From NCBI GenBank assembly GCA_034359265.1, contig CP136895.1, positions 52,470,001 to 52,534,000 of the forward strand: DNA of 64,000 bases. The letters are read 5' to 3'. Positions 21,961-32,025 of the stretch are shown in pieces (the first letter of the stretch is position 1; the number at the start of each line of letters is the position of its first letter). The DNA comes from Canna indica (Eukaryota > Streptophyta > Magnoliopsida > Zingiberales > Cannaceae). The notes below the pieces were generated by a model. The model was given only the letters and a program-made list of their open reading frames with translations, was not told where the DNA came from and made no database searches. The translations under genes were made by a program, and so were the position numbers.

Positions 21961-22851
21961 AGGTGGTTGCTGCAGTTGCCGTGGAGATAATCCTATTATG
22001 TCCCTCATCCAGAAGAAGAAGAAAAAGGATAAGAAGTGGGAAAAAGATGACAACAACAGGGATGAAGAAAAGAAAAGAGAGAGAGAGAAAGTGGTGGGAT
22101 CATATATAAGTATATATTTTTCTTTTTAAAATAGGTATCTATGAAGCAGTTTACCTCCATGTCACCTAAGTTGAGGCAGTCCTTGACGATTTGGTAGATG
22201 ACATAAACGGAAGTAAAAGTTGTGCATTTACAAACGAATTTTGAAAATGCGAGTAGAACGTAAAATTTCTACAAACCTTGTGATTTTTTAGTCTATTATC
22301 TCTTTTCAAAACTTTAAAGTTCCAACAAGGACACCCTAAACTAAGGGAAATGCAGAAACAAAATAACTGAGTCTACGTGACTCAACAAAAATAAAAAAGG
22401 ACTGGACTTGATATCCTCCTTGATCACGACATGTCACGAGACCTGCTGCCCTACCGCCACCAGCCACGCTACTGCACCTCGGTACCTATCTGATCTAACT
22501 AAGGTGCTGCAAAACAACAAAAATGATGGGTAAGTACAACTAGGACTTAGTGAGTAGATCAGTCCTCAATCATCCAATTCATCATCATGTAAAAACCAAA
22601 ACAACATAATCAGACATTTGAACATAGCAGGAACATGAGGATGAATATCATAAGTCTACACCACTATGAACATGATAAACAACCAGCAACAGGAGAATAA
22701 ATATAACACATGAACAAATACAACCACATGATTGAAGTAATGTCAATGCAATGCCTCAATCACATGAATGCACCTCCTCTAGACCCATCGGTCCCATAGC
22801 CATGTAGGGTAGGTAGACGGATGGCCACTGAACTACCACCCAGCTCAATGT

Positions 22852-23049
22852 CGTCTCTTTGGGACATGCTCTCCCCTCACTAACACTAGCTCTTTCGATT
22901 CGTCTCTTTGGGGCATACGTTCCCCTCACCGGTCGGGTCTCCGGACTGTCTCTTTGGGGTATGATCTTCCCTCACTAGCCGAACTTTCAGAATAAGGCCA
23001 ACGATGTCTCTTTGGGGCATACCCTCCCCTCACCAGTGAGGCTTCCGGG
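22852..23049. repeat. Tandem repeat in the gypsy D LTR, four units
   Basis: Four units of about 45-57 bases, each starting TGTCTCTTTGGGGCAT and continuing CTCCCCTCAC, with variable tails. Starts near 22852, 22901, 22948 and 23005. The AT-richer sequence to 23740 carries no gene I can support. Confidence 0.85.
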
Positions 23050-23739
23050 AAATGCAACAAGCACATCACAACATTACACACATAGGTATATAAAGATAAG
23101 ATAAGATGTGCTATCAACCGGTAATAAAACGGTATATCTAGGGCATACCTTAACCTCTGCCTCCTCCTAACATACATCACAACCGCACACAGATATATTT
23201 ATATGGAAATAGTGTTCACAAATCATGATCTCACCTAATACCTCAACAAGCATGAAATGGGAATATAGAATGTCCAACATCGTAAGAAATTGAAGCACGT
23301 ATATCATCAAAATAATGCCAAAAGGAACTTCAACAGTAAAAATAATGGAATGGAACAACAAGATAATATTTCGACATAGGGTAATACGTACTGATCTAGG
23401 ATGATATTCATCTTATCAACTATTAAAACAACAAATCAACTCAGATTGGAATCCTAAAAACATGTAAAATATAATTTTTCAACTCGGCACGTAAAACGAG
23501 GCATCGACCACCCATTGCTTTAAAAATTCAGAGGTTTGACGACGAAACAGACCTCGCCAATAAATCCATAACGTCGATTAGGTAAAAATTCATACATAAT
23601 ATGTCTAATTTTACTAACTTTAAAGCCTCCAAAATAATTATTTAGGATAATAAAGAAATACTTTAAATTTCTATCTAATACATCACTGTTACGAATGAAT
23701 ATAATAGTGCTATAACTCAAAGAATAAATCGTTGTTATG

Positions 23740-23955
23740 AATGATGCAATCTCAACCCTTCATCTAACAATGATGAAATCTCAGACCTTCATCTAAACAA
23801 TGATGCAATACCAACCCTTCATCTAAACAAGATGAAATCTCAACCCTTCACCTAAACATAATGAATCTCAACCCTTCATCTAGACATGATGAAATCTCAG
23901 CCCTTCACCTAAACATGATGAATTTCAGCCTTTCACCTACACGTGATGAAATCTC
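23740..23955. repeat. Tandem repeat in the gypsy D LTR, seven to eight units
   Basis: Units of about 28-31 bases built on GATGAAATCTCAACCCTTCA followed by TCTAAACA, with small length differences. Non-coding. Confidence 0.88.
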
Positions 23956-24069
23956 AGAAGGAATTGAGAAGAGTGCCAGCCTTCAAACCTTTACCAAATT
24001 ATTTCCACTATGAAAATAAGCAACTCTGAACCGACCAAAAACCATTGGCACTCCTTTTATTGGTAGCTA

Positions 24070-24460
24070 TTTATGAGAAAAACCCGTAACAGAAGATACC
24101 ATGCTTCTGGATGGTTTTAGCTAGGGCCTTCTTACCCAGAACAAAGAAACTCTTGGATGCATTCATTTTTTGTCCGGAAGAAGACTCATATAGTCTTAAG
24201 AAATCCAAAAGACCTTTCACAAATCTCTTCTCACCAATGAGGAATACCAGGGTGTCATCTGCGAATAGCTAGAAGGTGAGTCACCTTTGGGCACTCTCTA
24301 GGGACCCTGAAGTACCCAATTGGTTGGTTTTGGAAGGTTATTATAAAGCATACTACTCAGCACTTCTTCTGCGATGATGAACAACGTGGGAGCTAGCGGG
24401 TCTCCTTGTCTTAATCCCCTAGAGGATTTGAAAAAGCCTGATTCCATTGAACATCACTGA
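24070..24460 (-). pseudogene. LINE reverse transcriptase fragment
   Basis: Minus strand, reading [20 protein letters not shown] then [16 protein letters not shown], and after a frame change FADDTLVFLIG, GQKMNASKS and FFVLGKKA. [11 protein letters not shown] and FADDT are the core L1-type reverse transcriptase motifs (FADD holds the catalytic Asp pair). Both ends are abrupt, with no poly-A and no target-site duplication that I can find. Confidence 0.88.
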
Positions 24461-24639
24461 AAACTAGCAGTTAGACAGAAGCGTACTAATTAAAGAAGTG
24501 AATCTAGAGCAAAAATGAAATTTGCCTCTCTCCTCTTCGGTCGCCAACTCCTCTCATCCCAAGCCAATGGGGAAGTGGAATCCAGATCAAGTTGGTGAAT
24601 CAACAGCTCGAAGAAGACTGAAGGTCAACTTTCTTTGAG

Positions 24640-24840
24640 CACAAAGGTCAGATTTCGAGTAGCGAGCTGGTAAGGGCTTTGCAGGTGATAGGCGAGGGAA
24701 GGTCGATTCCATCCATGTTTGTCAGCAGCAGCGTAATCCCTGGGAGGACTTGTCTGATCACATATGGTCCTTCTGGCTTGAACTTCCTCGGGGAAATATC
24801 CAAGTTTGGTGCGAAGCCTATAGACTCGCCTGTGGAGGTT
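24640..24840 (-). pseudogene. Gypsy-type integrase C-terminal fragment
   Basis: Minus strand, reading FKPEGPYVIRQVLPGITLLL then TNMDGIDLPSPI. The pattern KPxWEGPYVI...LPGG followed by a basic or Pro-rich tail is that of the integrase C-terminal region in Ty3/gypsy elements. The diagnostic Trp is lost. Assignment is by pattern only. Confidence 0.5.
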
Positions 24841-24889
24841 CATCATCGTCTCAGCACTGAAGAAGGGGAACGGATCCCAGAGCATAACA

Positions 24890-25315
24890 TAGGTTAGTTG
24901 GGAAGTCCCTCACTATTACGAGACCGGACCTTACCTACGCTATTGGTGTAGTGAGCCAATTCATGCCGTCAGTTCCTCATTTAGAAGTAGTTCATCAGAT
25001 TCTTTGGTATCTCAAGGCATCTCCTGGTAAAGGGATCCTATATGGTAACCATGGTCACTTGTAACTATCTGCTTATTCTGATGCGGACTGGGCTGGCTCA
25101 CATTGTGATAGGCGCTCCACTACTGGGTACTGTACTCTTGTTGGAGGTAACCTAGTCACGCTACAAAAAAGAGCCTTTAGTACTTTAAGGTGTGGCGAGA
25201 TCGAGTGCAGAGCCTAAAGAAGTAGGGGTATAGGGCTATGGCTCATACTACGTGTGAGTTGGTCTGGCTCAAGAGTTTCATGAAGGAGCTTGGTTGTCCC
25301 TTTCTAGTAAGGGAG
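24890..25315 (+). pseudogene. Copia RNase H fragment
   Basis: Plus strand, reading SLTITRPDLTYAIGVVSQFM, HLEVVHQILWYLKASPGKGI, YSDADWAGSHCDRRSTTGYC (holding the DADWAG catalytic Asp), then YRAMAHTTCELVWLKSFM after frame changes. This is the C-terminal RNase H domain of copia pol. It is unrelated in sequence to copia A, C and F here and is in the opposite orientation to its two neighbouring fragments. Confidence 0.85.
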
Positions 25316-26324
25316 GAATAGGAATCCTTCTTTTTTAAGGGAACAGAAATTGTACAAAAGTTTTTGATTCAAGATATGCTATTTCTCGCTCTTCTTTACT
25401 TCTCTGGAAAAGGATTGAAGGCTGGCGATGATGGTCGGCTAGATGATGATGACACAACAGTACGAAAATGATAGAATTTTTCACAATCAGAATTGTAGCC
25501 AATGGCTACGAATCTGAATACGAATAAGACGATACTAACGACACGATCCAAATTTCTCAAGCGAGAGGACACATCAAAACGCGGATAAATTACAAATAAA
25601 TTCCAAATCCACAAATTGACATAATATCTACACGAAATCTCAACCTAAAATCAATATCATGAATGAAAGAATTGGAGAAAAGGGCCAAATCCACTCACAT
25701 CTTTGGATAAGACGGAAGGGAAGAAGACGAGTAGCATCTTCCTTCAATCAACGCTGACGAACTCGTGGAATTTCGGCTCCGGCAACTCTTCCTCCTCCTC
25801 AACGACACCCTCTCTCTCCTCTCTCATTTGCCTCGGGTGGCGTGCAGCTAAAACCCCTGGCTGCACGCCCATAGGCTCTAATTTATAGACCCTAGTTGGG
25901 TCCAAATGACCAAAATGCCCCTACTCAAGTTATCTGACTTAAACAACTCATATCTATCTCGTTCTAACTCTGATTCGAGTTCTGATTGAACCTCTAAATT
26001 TGTCTCGAGACCCTCTATCAACCTTGTTGGCCCAAGGGTTCCCCCTAGGCTTCGATCTTTATTTTGATGATAACAAATAAGTATTTAATATATGTGTGTA
26101 GTTTTGAGTTCAGGTTGAGGCTGCGATAAGCACGCGAAATTCGCATGGAGAATCGTAAAAATCATCAAGAAAGGGTCGGATGCAGATTAAGTAGATTACT
26201 TGTAATATATCCCTAGGATCTTATCCCAAGCCTATTTGTAAAGTTATCCAAGTCAAACTTTGGTAACAAAACCTATGAAAAAGCGTATAACAAAGCAAAT
26301 GTAAAAATCAGCCTCAGCCCAAGT

Positions 26325-26665
26325 TCCGTCGATCGATCGGTCGACCGAACAAGGCAAAAAAATGGCAGTAGCCATTTTGGTTGACCGGTCGGTCGATCGA
26401 ACAATGCCAAAAATTGGCAGTGGCTACTTCGGTCGACCGATTGGTCGACCGAACAAGGCCAAAATCTGGTAGTAGCTAAATTGGTCAACTGATCGGTCGA
26501 CTGATTAGTCGACCAGACAACAGAGGAGCTAAAACGTGATAAAGTCGGTTGACCATCCGGTTGACCAAATAGAGCAGCAGAAGACCAGAACGCGCGCCAG
26601 CGGTCATTGCGGCGATCGATCGGTCGATCGATCGGTCGACCGACTATCGACCGACAAGCGACTGG
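26325..26665. promoter_or_regulatory. GGTCGACC/CGATCG palindrome array (copia A 5' LTR)
   Basis: About fourteen copies of GGTCGACC, GGTCGATC, CGATCGATCGG and decayed forms such as GGTTGACC within 340 bases. They alternate with a second palindrome, TGCCAAAAATTGGCA (26405-26419), and the phrase GGCAGTGGCTACTTC. It lies 50-400 bases upstream of the TATA box, the usual place for retrotransposon U3 enhancers. TG/CA variants look like cytosine deamination at CpG. Function inferred. Confidence 0.7.
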
Positions 26666-26713
26666 TCAGCGTCCAATGGGCGAAAAAATGCCCGTTGAAG
26701 AGCCATTCCGTGG

Positions 26714-26734
26714 GAGGGGTTATAAATACCCCTC
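26714..26734 (+). promoter_or_regulatory. TATA box inside an inverted repeat (copia A 5' LTR)
   Basis: The TATAAATA core is flanked by GAGGGG and CCCCTC arms, so the 21-base block is nearly self-complementary. Preceded by the palindrome array and followed within about 70 bases by CT-rich leader. Probable core promoter for the element. Confidence 0.78.
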
Positions 26735-27405
26735 ACCAACCTTCATTAAACCTCTCTAACTATTGAGATAAGCTTCCAAAGTGTGATTTGTGCCTTCTAA
26801 ACTTGATTTGCTCGCGCTTGCTTCTCCGATCGATGACTTCCCTCAAGCGCTCATCTTCTCTCAACTCCGGCTTCAATTCGATCTCAACGTCTTGTGGAGT
26901 TGGAGGCATTGAAGGCTTGGAAAAGAGCTCTTAGCCTTGGTTTACTCCTTAGCTCTTTTCATTATAATTTTAATTGTTATTTGAACTTGGTTTTCATTGA
27001 TTAGCTTGCTAGGTGTGCTAGTGTAAACACTTAGGGTTTACTTTGTAGAATTGTGTTTTGCCTAAGTGAATAGGTTTGAGGAGTTCTCAAAGGGTTGAGA
27101 ACCGAGTCCTCAGTTGTATTCAAAGAGAAACACAAAGTCTATAAAGGGTTTAGTTTGGAATCCTTGGTGTGGAGCCAAGGTAGTGGAGTAGGCGGTTGGC
27201 CGAACCACTATACTTTCTTGTGTTTGCATTACTTTGTGTGTTTGCTTACAATTGTGTTTCATACTCGCAAACAAACATCACTTAGTTGCACTTACGTTTG
27301 GTTGAAATTGTAAATGATTCAAAAAGAAATTGAAGTAGAAGGGTAAAGTAACCCAACACTATTCAACCCCCCCCCCCCCTTCTAGTGTGAGTTTTCACTC
27401 AACAA

Positions 27406-27422
27406 TTGGTATCAGAGCAAGG
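27406..27422 (+). promoter_or_regulatory. Copia A primer-binding site
   Basis: TTGGTATCAGAGCAAGG starts two bases after the LTR. TGGTATCAGAGC is complementary to the 3' end of initiator tRNA-Met, the standard copia primer. Confidence 0.92.
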
Positions 27423-27461
27423 TCGTAGGATTAGATTTAACCATCTACCCTACAAGTTAGA

Positions 27462-28310
27462 ATGACTAGTGAAATCCAACTAGCTCAAGGGTCCTCTACT
27501 CATACTCCACCATTGTTCGATGGAAACTACTATGCCTATTGGAAGATACGCATGAATGACTTTCTACAATAACTAAGCATGGATGTATTGAGAATGATTC
27601 AAGTAGAGTATAAGCAACCAACTAAGGATATGGATGAGTGGGATCAAGAAGAGATTAAACTCTTTAATGCAAATGCAAAGGCTATCAATGCGTTATATTG
27701 TGGCCTATCAATTAATGAGTTTAAAAGAATTTCTACTTGTAAGTCTGCATATGAACTTTGGAAAGTCTTAGAGACTACACATGAAGGTACTTCACAAGTT
27801 AAGAAATCTAAGATAAACCTACTCATGCATGATTATGAAATGTTCAAAATGTTATCGCATGAATCTATTGATGCCATGTATGCTCAAATTCAAAATATTA
27901 CAAATGGAATAGCTAACCTTGGTAGAGAGATAAGGGAAGAGGAGAAGGTAAGAAAGCTCCTTTGTTCCCTTCCAAAAGCTTGGGAGCCCAAGGTCATCGC
28001 AATCATGGAAGCAAAGGATACAAGCACCTTGAAGATCACCGAGCTCATTGGGTCTCTCATGACACATGAGACCCATATGAAGCAATACAAGGAGGAAGAT
28101 GCTTCCAAAGGCAAGACCATTGCCTTAAAAGCATCACACCGGGGTGAAGAATCCTCATCATCCGAGGAAGAGACGGATGATTTTGAAGAGATGGCAATGT
28201 TGGCAAGAAGATTCATGAGCTTCATGAGAGGAGGCATGAGAAAAGGAAGAGGTGGCTACACATGCTTCAATTGCAACAAAACCAGGCATCTAAGGAAGGA
28301 TTCCCACTTC
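27462..28310 (+). pseudogene. Copia A: gag capsid and first zinc knuckle
   Basis: The gag ATG is at 27462 (MTSEIQLAQGSS), with PPLFDGNYYAYWKIRM. An in-frame TAA at 27570-27572 follows FLQ, and the frame continues from MDVLRMIQVEYKQPTKDMDE through the UBN2-type capsid to about 28310. The zinc knuckle reads CFNCNKTRHLRKDS, so the last Cys is replaced by Ser. A frameshift follows. Compared with copia C there is one extra residue (KAINA). Confidence 0.92.
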
Positions 28311-29040
28311 TCAAGATGGCTTCCATCTCCAACCCTCACAAAAAGGACAAATACAAGAAAAAGAAGAAGGCAATGATGGCTTCGTGGGATGAAAGCGAGT
28401 CTTCATCAAGTGAAGAAGACTCCAAGAGTGAAAAGGCAAATCTTTGCCTCATAGCAAATGACAATGAGGTATGATTTACTTTTGGTGAGCTTTCATTTAC
28501 GCAAGACGAACTAGAAAATGAATTTGATCAAATGCATGATGAATTTAATGCTATAAGGAAAAAGTTTAAAGAGCTTAGAAAGGACAACAAATCTTTTGAG
28601 CTTGAAAATGATAACTTGTATTCTCATGCACCCTTAAGAAAGAAAAGCATGCCCTAGATGATGCTAAGAAAACCCTAGAAAATGAAAACAAAAAATTGTA
28701 GAATGAAAACAAGTACTTAAGTGATCAAGTAGAGCACTTGAATGATATCATGCTAAGTCTAAAAAAGGAACTCTGCATGCTAAATGAAAAAATGACAACC
28801 TTACAAAATGTCATGCCTAAGGTTGTCCATGCTAGAAAGTCATCAAGCAATTATGCTCATGCACACTTCCATGCTCACACACACAATCCAAGAAAGTTTA
28901 ATGGAAGTTGCTTTTCATGTGGTATATTTGGCCATATGGCTAGAGATTGTGCACTAAGGAGGAACCCTATGCTAGATTCACTTGGGTTCCTAAGATGACT
29001 AACACTCAAGGACCCAAGAAGATTTGGGTACCTAAAATGG
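28310..29040 (+). pseudogene. Copia A: gag coiled-coil segment and second zinc knuckle
   Basis: A Lys-rich stretch, the patch ESESSSSEEDS, then a Glu/Lys/Asn-rich heptad-like region broken by stops near 28471 and 28700, followed by CFSCGIFGHMARDC at about 28910-28950 (an intact CX2CX4HX4C knuckle). The arrangement equals copia C at 16210-15400. Confidence 0.85.
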
Positions 29041-29079
29041 TCTCTTCTCCTTTTGTAGATGGAGAAGCATCCTCAAGTA

Positions 29080-29430
29080 AGTAGAATCACATGGATATTG
29101 GATAGTGGTTGCTCAAAACACATGATGGGTGATATCAATCTTTTCGCAACCCTATCAAGCAAGATGGTGGATATGTGACATTTGGAGAAAATGTCAAAGG
29201 TAAGATTGTTGGCATTGGTGATATAGGTATACTCCCCTACCCATGCATTAAAAATGCCTTACTAGTTGATGGGTTAAAGCATAATTTGATTAGCATATCT
29301 CAATTGTGTGACAATGGATATGTAATCATTTTTGAAGCATCTAAATGCATCATTAGAAGTGCACCAACTAATGACATTGTGTTTATTGGAAATAGGCAAG
29401 AAAATGTTTACACATTAGTTTTAAATATTT
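29080..29430 (+). pseudogene. Copia A: aspartic protease
   Basis: Reads WILDSGCSKHMMGDINLF with the catalytic D-S-G intact, then a frame change, KGKIVGIGDIGILPYPCIKN and LLVDGLKHNLISISQLCD. The frameshift around 29160 lies between the active site and the flap region. Confidence 0.88.
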
Positions 29431-30497
29431 TGCCTAATCCCCATGTTAGATGCTTGGTTGCCATGGAAAATGATTCTTGCTTGTGGCATAGAAGGCTAGG
29501 ATGCTAGTATGAGCCTCATCCAAGAAATATCTAAGGAGGACTTAGTTAAAGGATTACCCAGGATAAAATTTGAAAAAGACAAACTTTGTGATGTATGTCA
29601 ACTAGGTAAACAAGTTAAGTCTTCATTTCATAGCATTAATCAAGTAAGCACATCCAGAACACTTGAACTTGTGCACATGGATCTTTTTGGTCCGTGTGAT
29701 GTAGCTAGTCTAGGTGGAAAACTATATTGCTATGTGCTAGTTGATGATTTCTCGAGATTTACATGAGTTTTCTTTTTAGCTAAAAAAATGAAACTTTTGG
29801 CTTCTTCAAAAATTTGCTAGGAGAATTACAAATGAGAAAGGAATTTCAATTTTGAAAATTAGAAGTGATAATGGAGGAGAATTCAAAAATGAAAAGTTTT
29901 CCGAATTTTATGATGAATTGGGTATTGAGCATACCTTTTCTTCCCCTAGGACCCTTCAACAAAATGGGATGGTTGAGAGGAACAATAGAACCTTACAAGA
30001 GATGGCTAGGATCATGCTTTGTGAAAATAATTTGCCCAAGTACTTCTGGGCCAAAGCTATAAATACCTCTTGTTATGTGCTTAATCGTGTTTTATTGAGA
30101 CCTAAAATCAAGAAAACACCTTTTGAGCTTTGGAATGATAAAATCCCAAGTGTGGGATATTTTCATATTTTTCGATGTAAATACTTTATCTTAAACACTA
30201 AGGAGCATTTAGCAAAATTTGATTGTAAATCCGATGAAGGTATTTTCCTAGGTTACTCCAACAGTTCAGTCATATATAGTATATAATCGTAGAACTATGA
30301 TTGTTGAAGAATCTATGTTGTTACATTTGATGAAACTAATGATTCTTCTAGAAATGTTAACATTGTGAATATAGGTGAGGAACTTGAGGAACTCACATTT
30401 CATGACAAAGTGGTTGAGGAAGAAAACAATGAGGAAACTCAACCTGAAGAACCCCCATCCTCAACTCTACCTCAAGATGAAGACGAAGAATAGGAAG
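29430..30497 (+). pseudogene. Copia A: GAG-pre-integrase and integrase, cut by element B
   Basis: Reads CLWHRRLG (zinc region), a stop after a local rearrangement near 29505, then LVHMDLFGPCD, YVLVDDFSRFT and a TGA at about 29764, a frame change, IRSDNGGEFKNEKF, LQQNGMVERNNRTLQE and GIFLGYSNSS. All three catalytic acids (D, D, E) are present in the pieces. The acidic linker follows (about 30360-30490). The gene is cut at 30497 by element B, whose duplication ggaag marks the point. Confidence 0.92.
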
Positions 30498-30834
30498 TGT
30501 TGGCTTTAGGTTTTCAACCTTGGTCTTAATCTCGGTTTTGATGATAACAAACATGGAACTAATATTTCGTTGAGAAATCTTTCAGGTTCCATATCGAGTA
30601 GCGTTCGATGTCCTCGATCGGATAAATCGGAGAAATCGATAAATCGAAAGGACATTGACCGTCGCGCTCGGCTTCGTCGTGGAATTTCTCGAAGCTCGAC
30701 GAGTGCACCAAAGTCGCATTGGATGAGTGCAAAAATCAAATGAAAAACTCTCCAAGTTGATGCTCATTGAAAGCCGAAACCCGGAAATGAAGCGCGCAAG
30801 AAAAAAGGCTGAAAAATCAATATCAGCCTATGTT

Positions 30835-31135
30835 CGGTCGACCGAGAAGTGTAAGAAAAAATGCAGTAGCCCTTTTGAACGACTGAACAGTGCCAAAAGT
30901 TGGCAGTTGCTACTTCGGTCGATTGGGCGGTCGAACGATAGAGGCCAAAACCTGGCAGAGGATGCGTCGGTTGACCGATCGGTCGACCGGACTGCGTATC
31001 GCCAAAGGCGCAACTTGCAGGAAAGCAAGATTTGCGTCTGGCGATCGACCCATCGGTCGATCGCACAGAGAGAATAGGCAGCGGTCGCTCTAAGCGGTCG
31101 ATCGGTCGGTCGACTAGCCAATCGACCGAGCGGCT
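30835..31135. promoter_or_regulatory. GGTCGACC palindrome array (element B 5' LTR)
   Basis: About ten copies of GGTCGACCG, GGTCGATCG or decayed forms, with the phrase TGCCAAAAGTTGGCAG between them, as in copia A. The matching 3' LTR array is at 39285-39610 and holds more intact copies. It lies just upstream of the TATA block. Confidence 0.68.
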
Positions 31136-31177
31136 GTAACGACTAGATTTTAGCCCGTTGAGCTACCATTTCTTTGA

Positions 31178-31196
31178 GAGGGTATAAATATACCTC
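31178..31196 (+). promoter_or_regulatory. TATA box inside an inverted repeat (element B 5' LTR)
   Basis: GAGGGTATAAATATACCTC: the TATAAATATA core lies between GAGG and CCTC arms. The same block is at 39657-39675 in the 3' LTR. Probable core promoter. Confidence 0.75.
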
Positions 31197-31958
31197 ATCT
31201 AACTCATTTAACCTCTCTCTCCCACGCTTACATATTTTATTGAGCAATTAAAAGGGAGTTTAAGCCTTCGAAGAAATTGATTGCAGTGCACTCTACTCTT
31301 CCGTCAACGTTCTTCTTCAAGCGCCAACTGCTCCTCAACTCGGGATTTGATTCGAGCTCTACTACTTGGCGAGTTGGAGGTTCCAAGGCTTGGAAAAGAG
31401 CTTTTAATCTTGGTTTACCTTTTTAGCTCTTTTCATTGTAATTTTAACTATTATTTGAACATGTTTTTATTGGATTTGTGCGTGTGATAGACCTAGGATT
31501 GTTAGGTCTTGTTGTGTGAGTGGTTACCTTGCTGTGAAGGTGTAAAGCCACTTGTGTAAACCTTGTTTTACTAGGATTAGTCGAGTTGTCCCTTAGGGTT
31601 GAGGTGGAAGAGTGCTCTTGGTAAGAAGGCGGTGACTTCCGGGTGTGGAAGTGCCTTAGGTCGAGAGTGCGACTCTTCGAGTCAAAGTCCTCATTGTAAG
31701 GGAAACAAGAATTAATCTAGTAAACCTAGTTTGGAAATCCTAAGCGGGGTGCATAGGTAGTGGAGTAGGCATTGGGGCCGAACCACTATAAATTTGTGTG
31801 TTTGCATTGATACTCTATTTTGTGCTTAATTGTTTATCTTGCTTTCACATCCAATCGTAAAATTGCAATTTGCCTAAATGATTAAAATTGGATTTAGGCT
31901 AATTAATTTAGTTAACACACTATTCACCCCCCTTCTAGTTTTGCCATTTCGACTACAA

Positions 31959-31971
31959 TTGGTATCACAGC
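31959..31971 (+). promoter_or_regulatory. Element B primer-binding site
   Basis: TTGGTATCACAGC, one base different from the initiator tRNA-Met complement (TGGTATCAGAGC), one base after the LTR end. Confidence 0.8.
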
Positions 31972-32025
31972 GGGTCGTAGTTTGAGATTTCACCGTCTCC
32001 TCTACATCTAGCCTCGATCCGGAAA

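Larger units (their letters stand above)
20411..22302. mobile_element. Mutator-like element carrying host gene fragments (Pack-MULE type)
   Basis: Long terminal inverted repeats (20411-20733 and 22000-22302) begin GGGATAATAGACTAAAAAAT and GAGATAATAGACTAAAAAAT. The 1892-bp element is flanked by a perfect 9-bp duplication, ttttcaaaa, at 20402-20410 and 22303-22311. A 9-bp duplication with long TIRs is the Mutator signature. No transposase is present. The interior (20734-21999) carries an RGG/HABP4-type motif on the plus strand, an aspartic protease fragment on the minus strand and a further GC-rich piece of unknown origin. Confidence 0.94.
26025..27404 (+). repeat. Copia A 5' LTR
   Basis: 1380 bp. 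Contains the palindrome array (26325-26665), palindromic TATA (26714-26734) and leader. A run of about 14 C bases near 27366-27379 is shorter (7) in the 3' LTR. The 3' LTR also lacks about 80 bp present here near 26847-26925, so the two copies have diverged since insertion. Confidence 0.95.
30498..31957 (+). repeat. Element B 5' LTR
   Basis: 1460 bp, paired with 38949-40448. Contains a palindrome array (30835-31135) and the TATA block at 31178-31196. The first 60 bases (TTTTGATGATAACAAACATG) resemble the copia A and C LTR starts, so the families are related. Confidence 0.95.
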
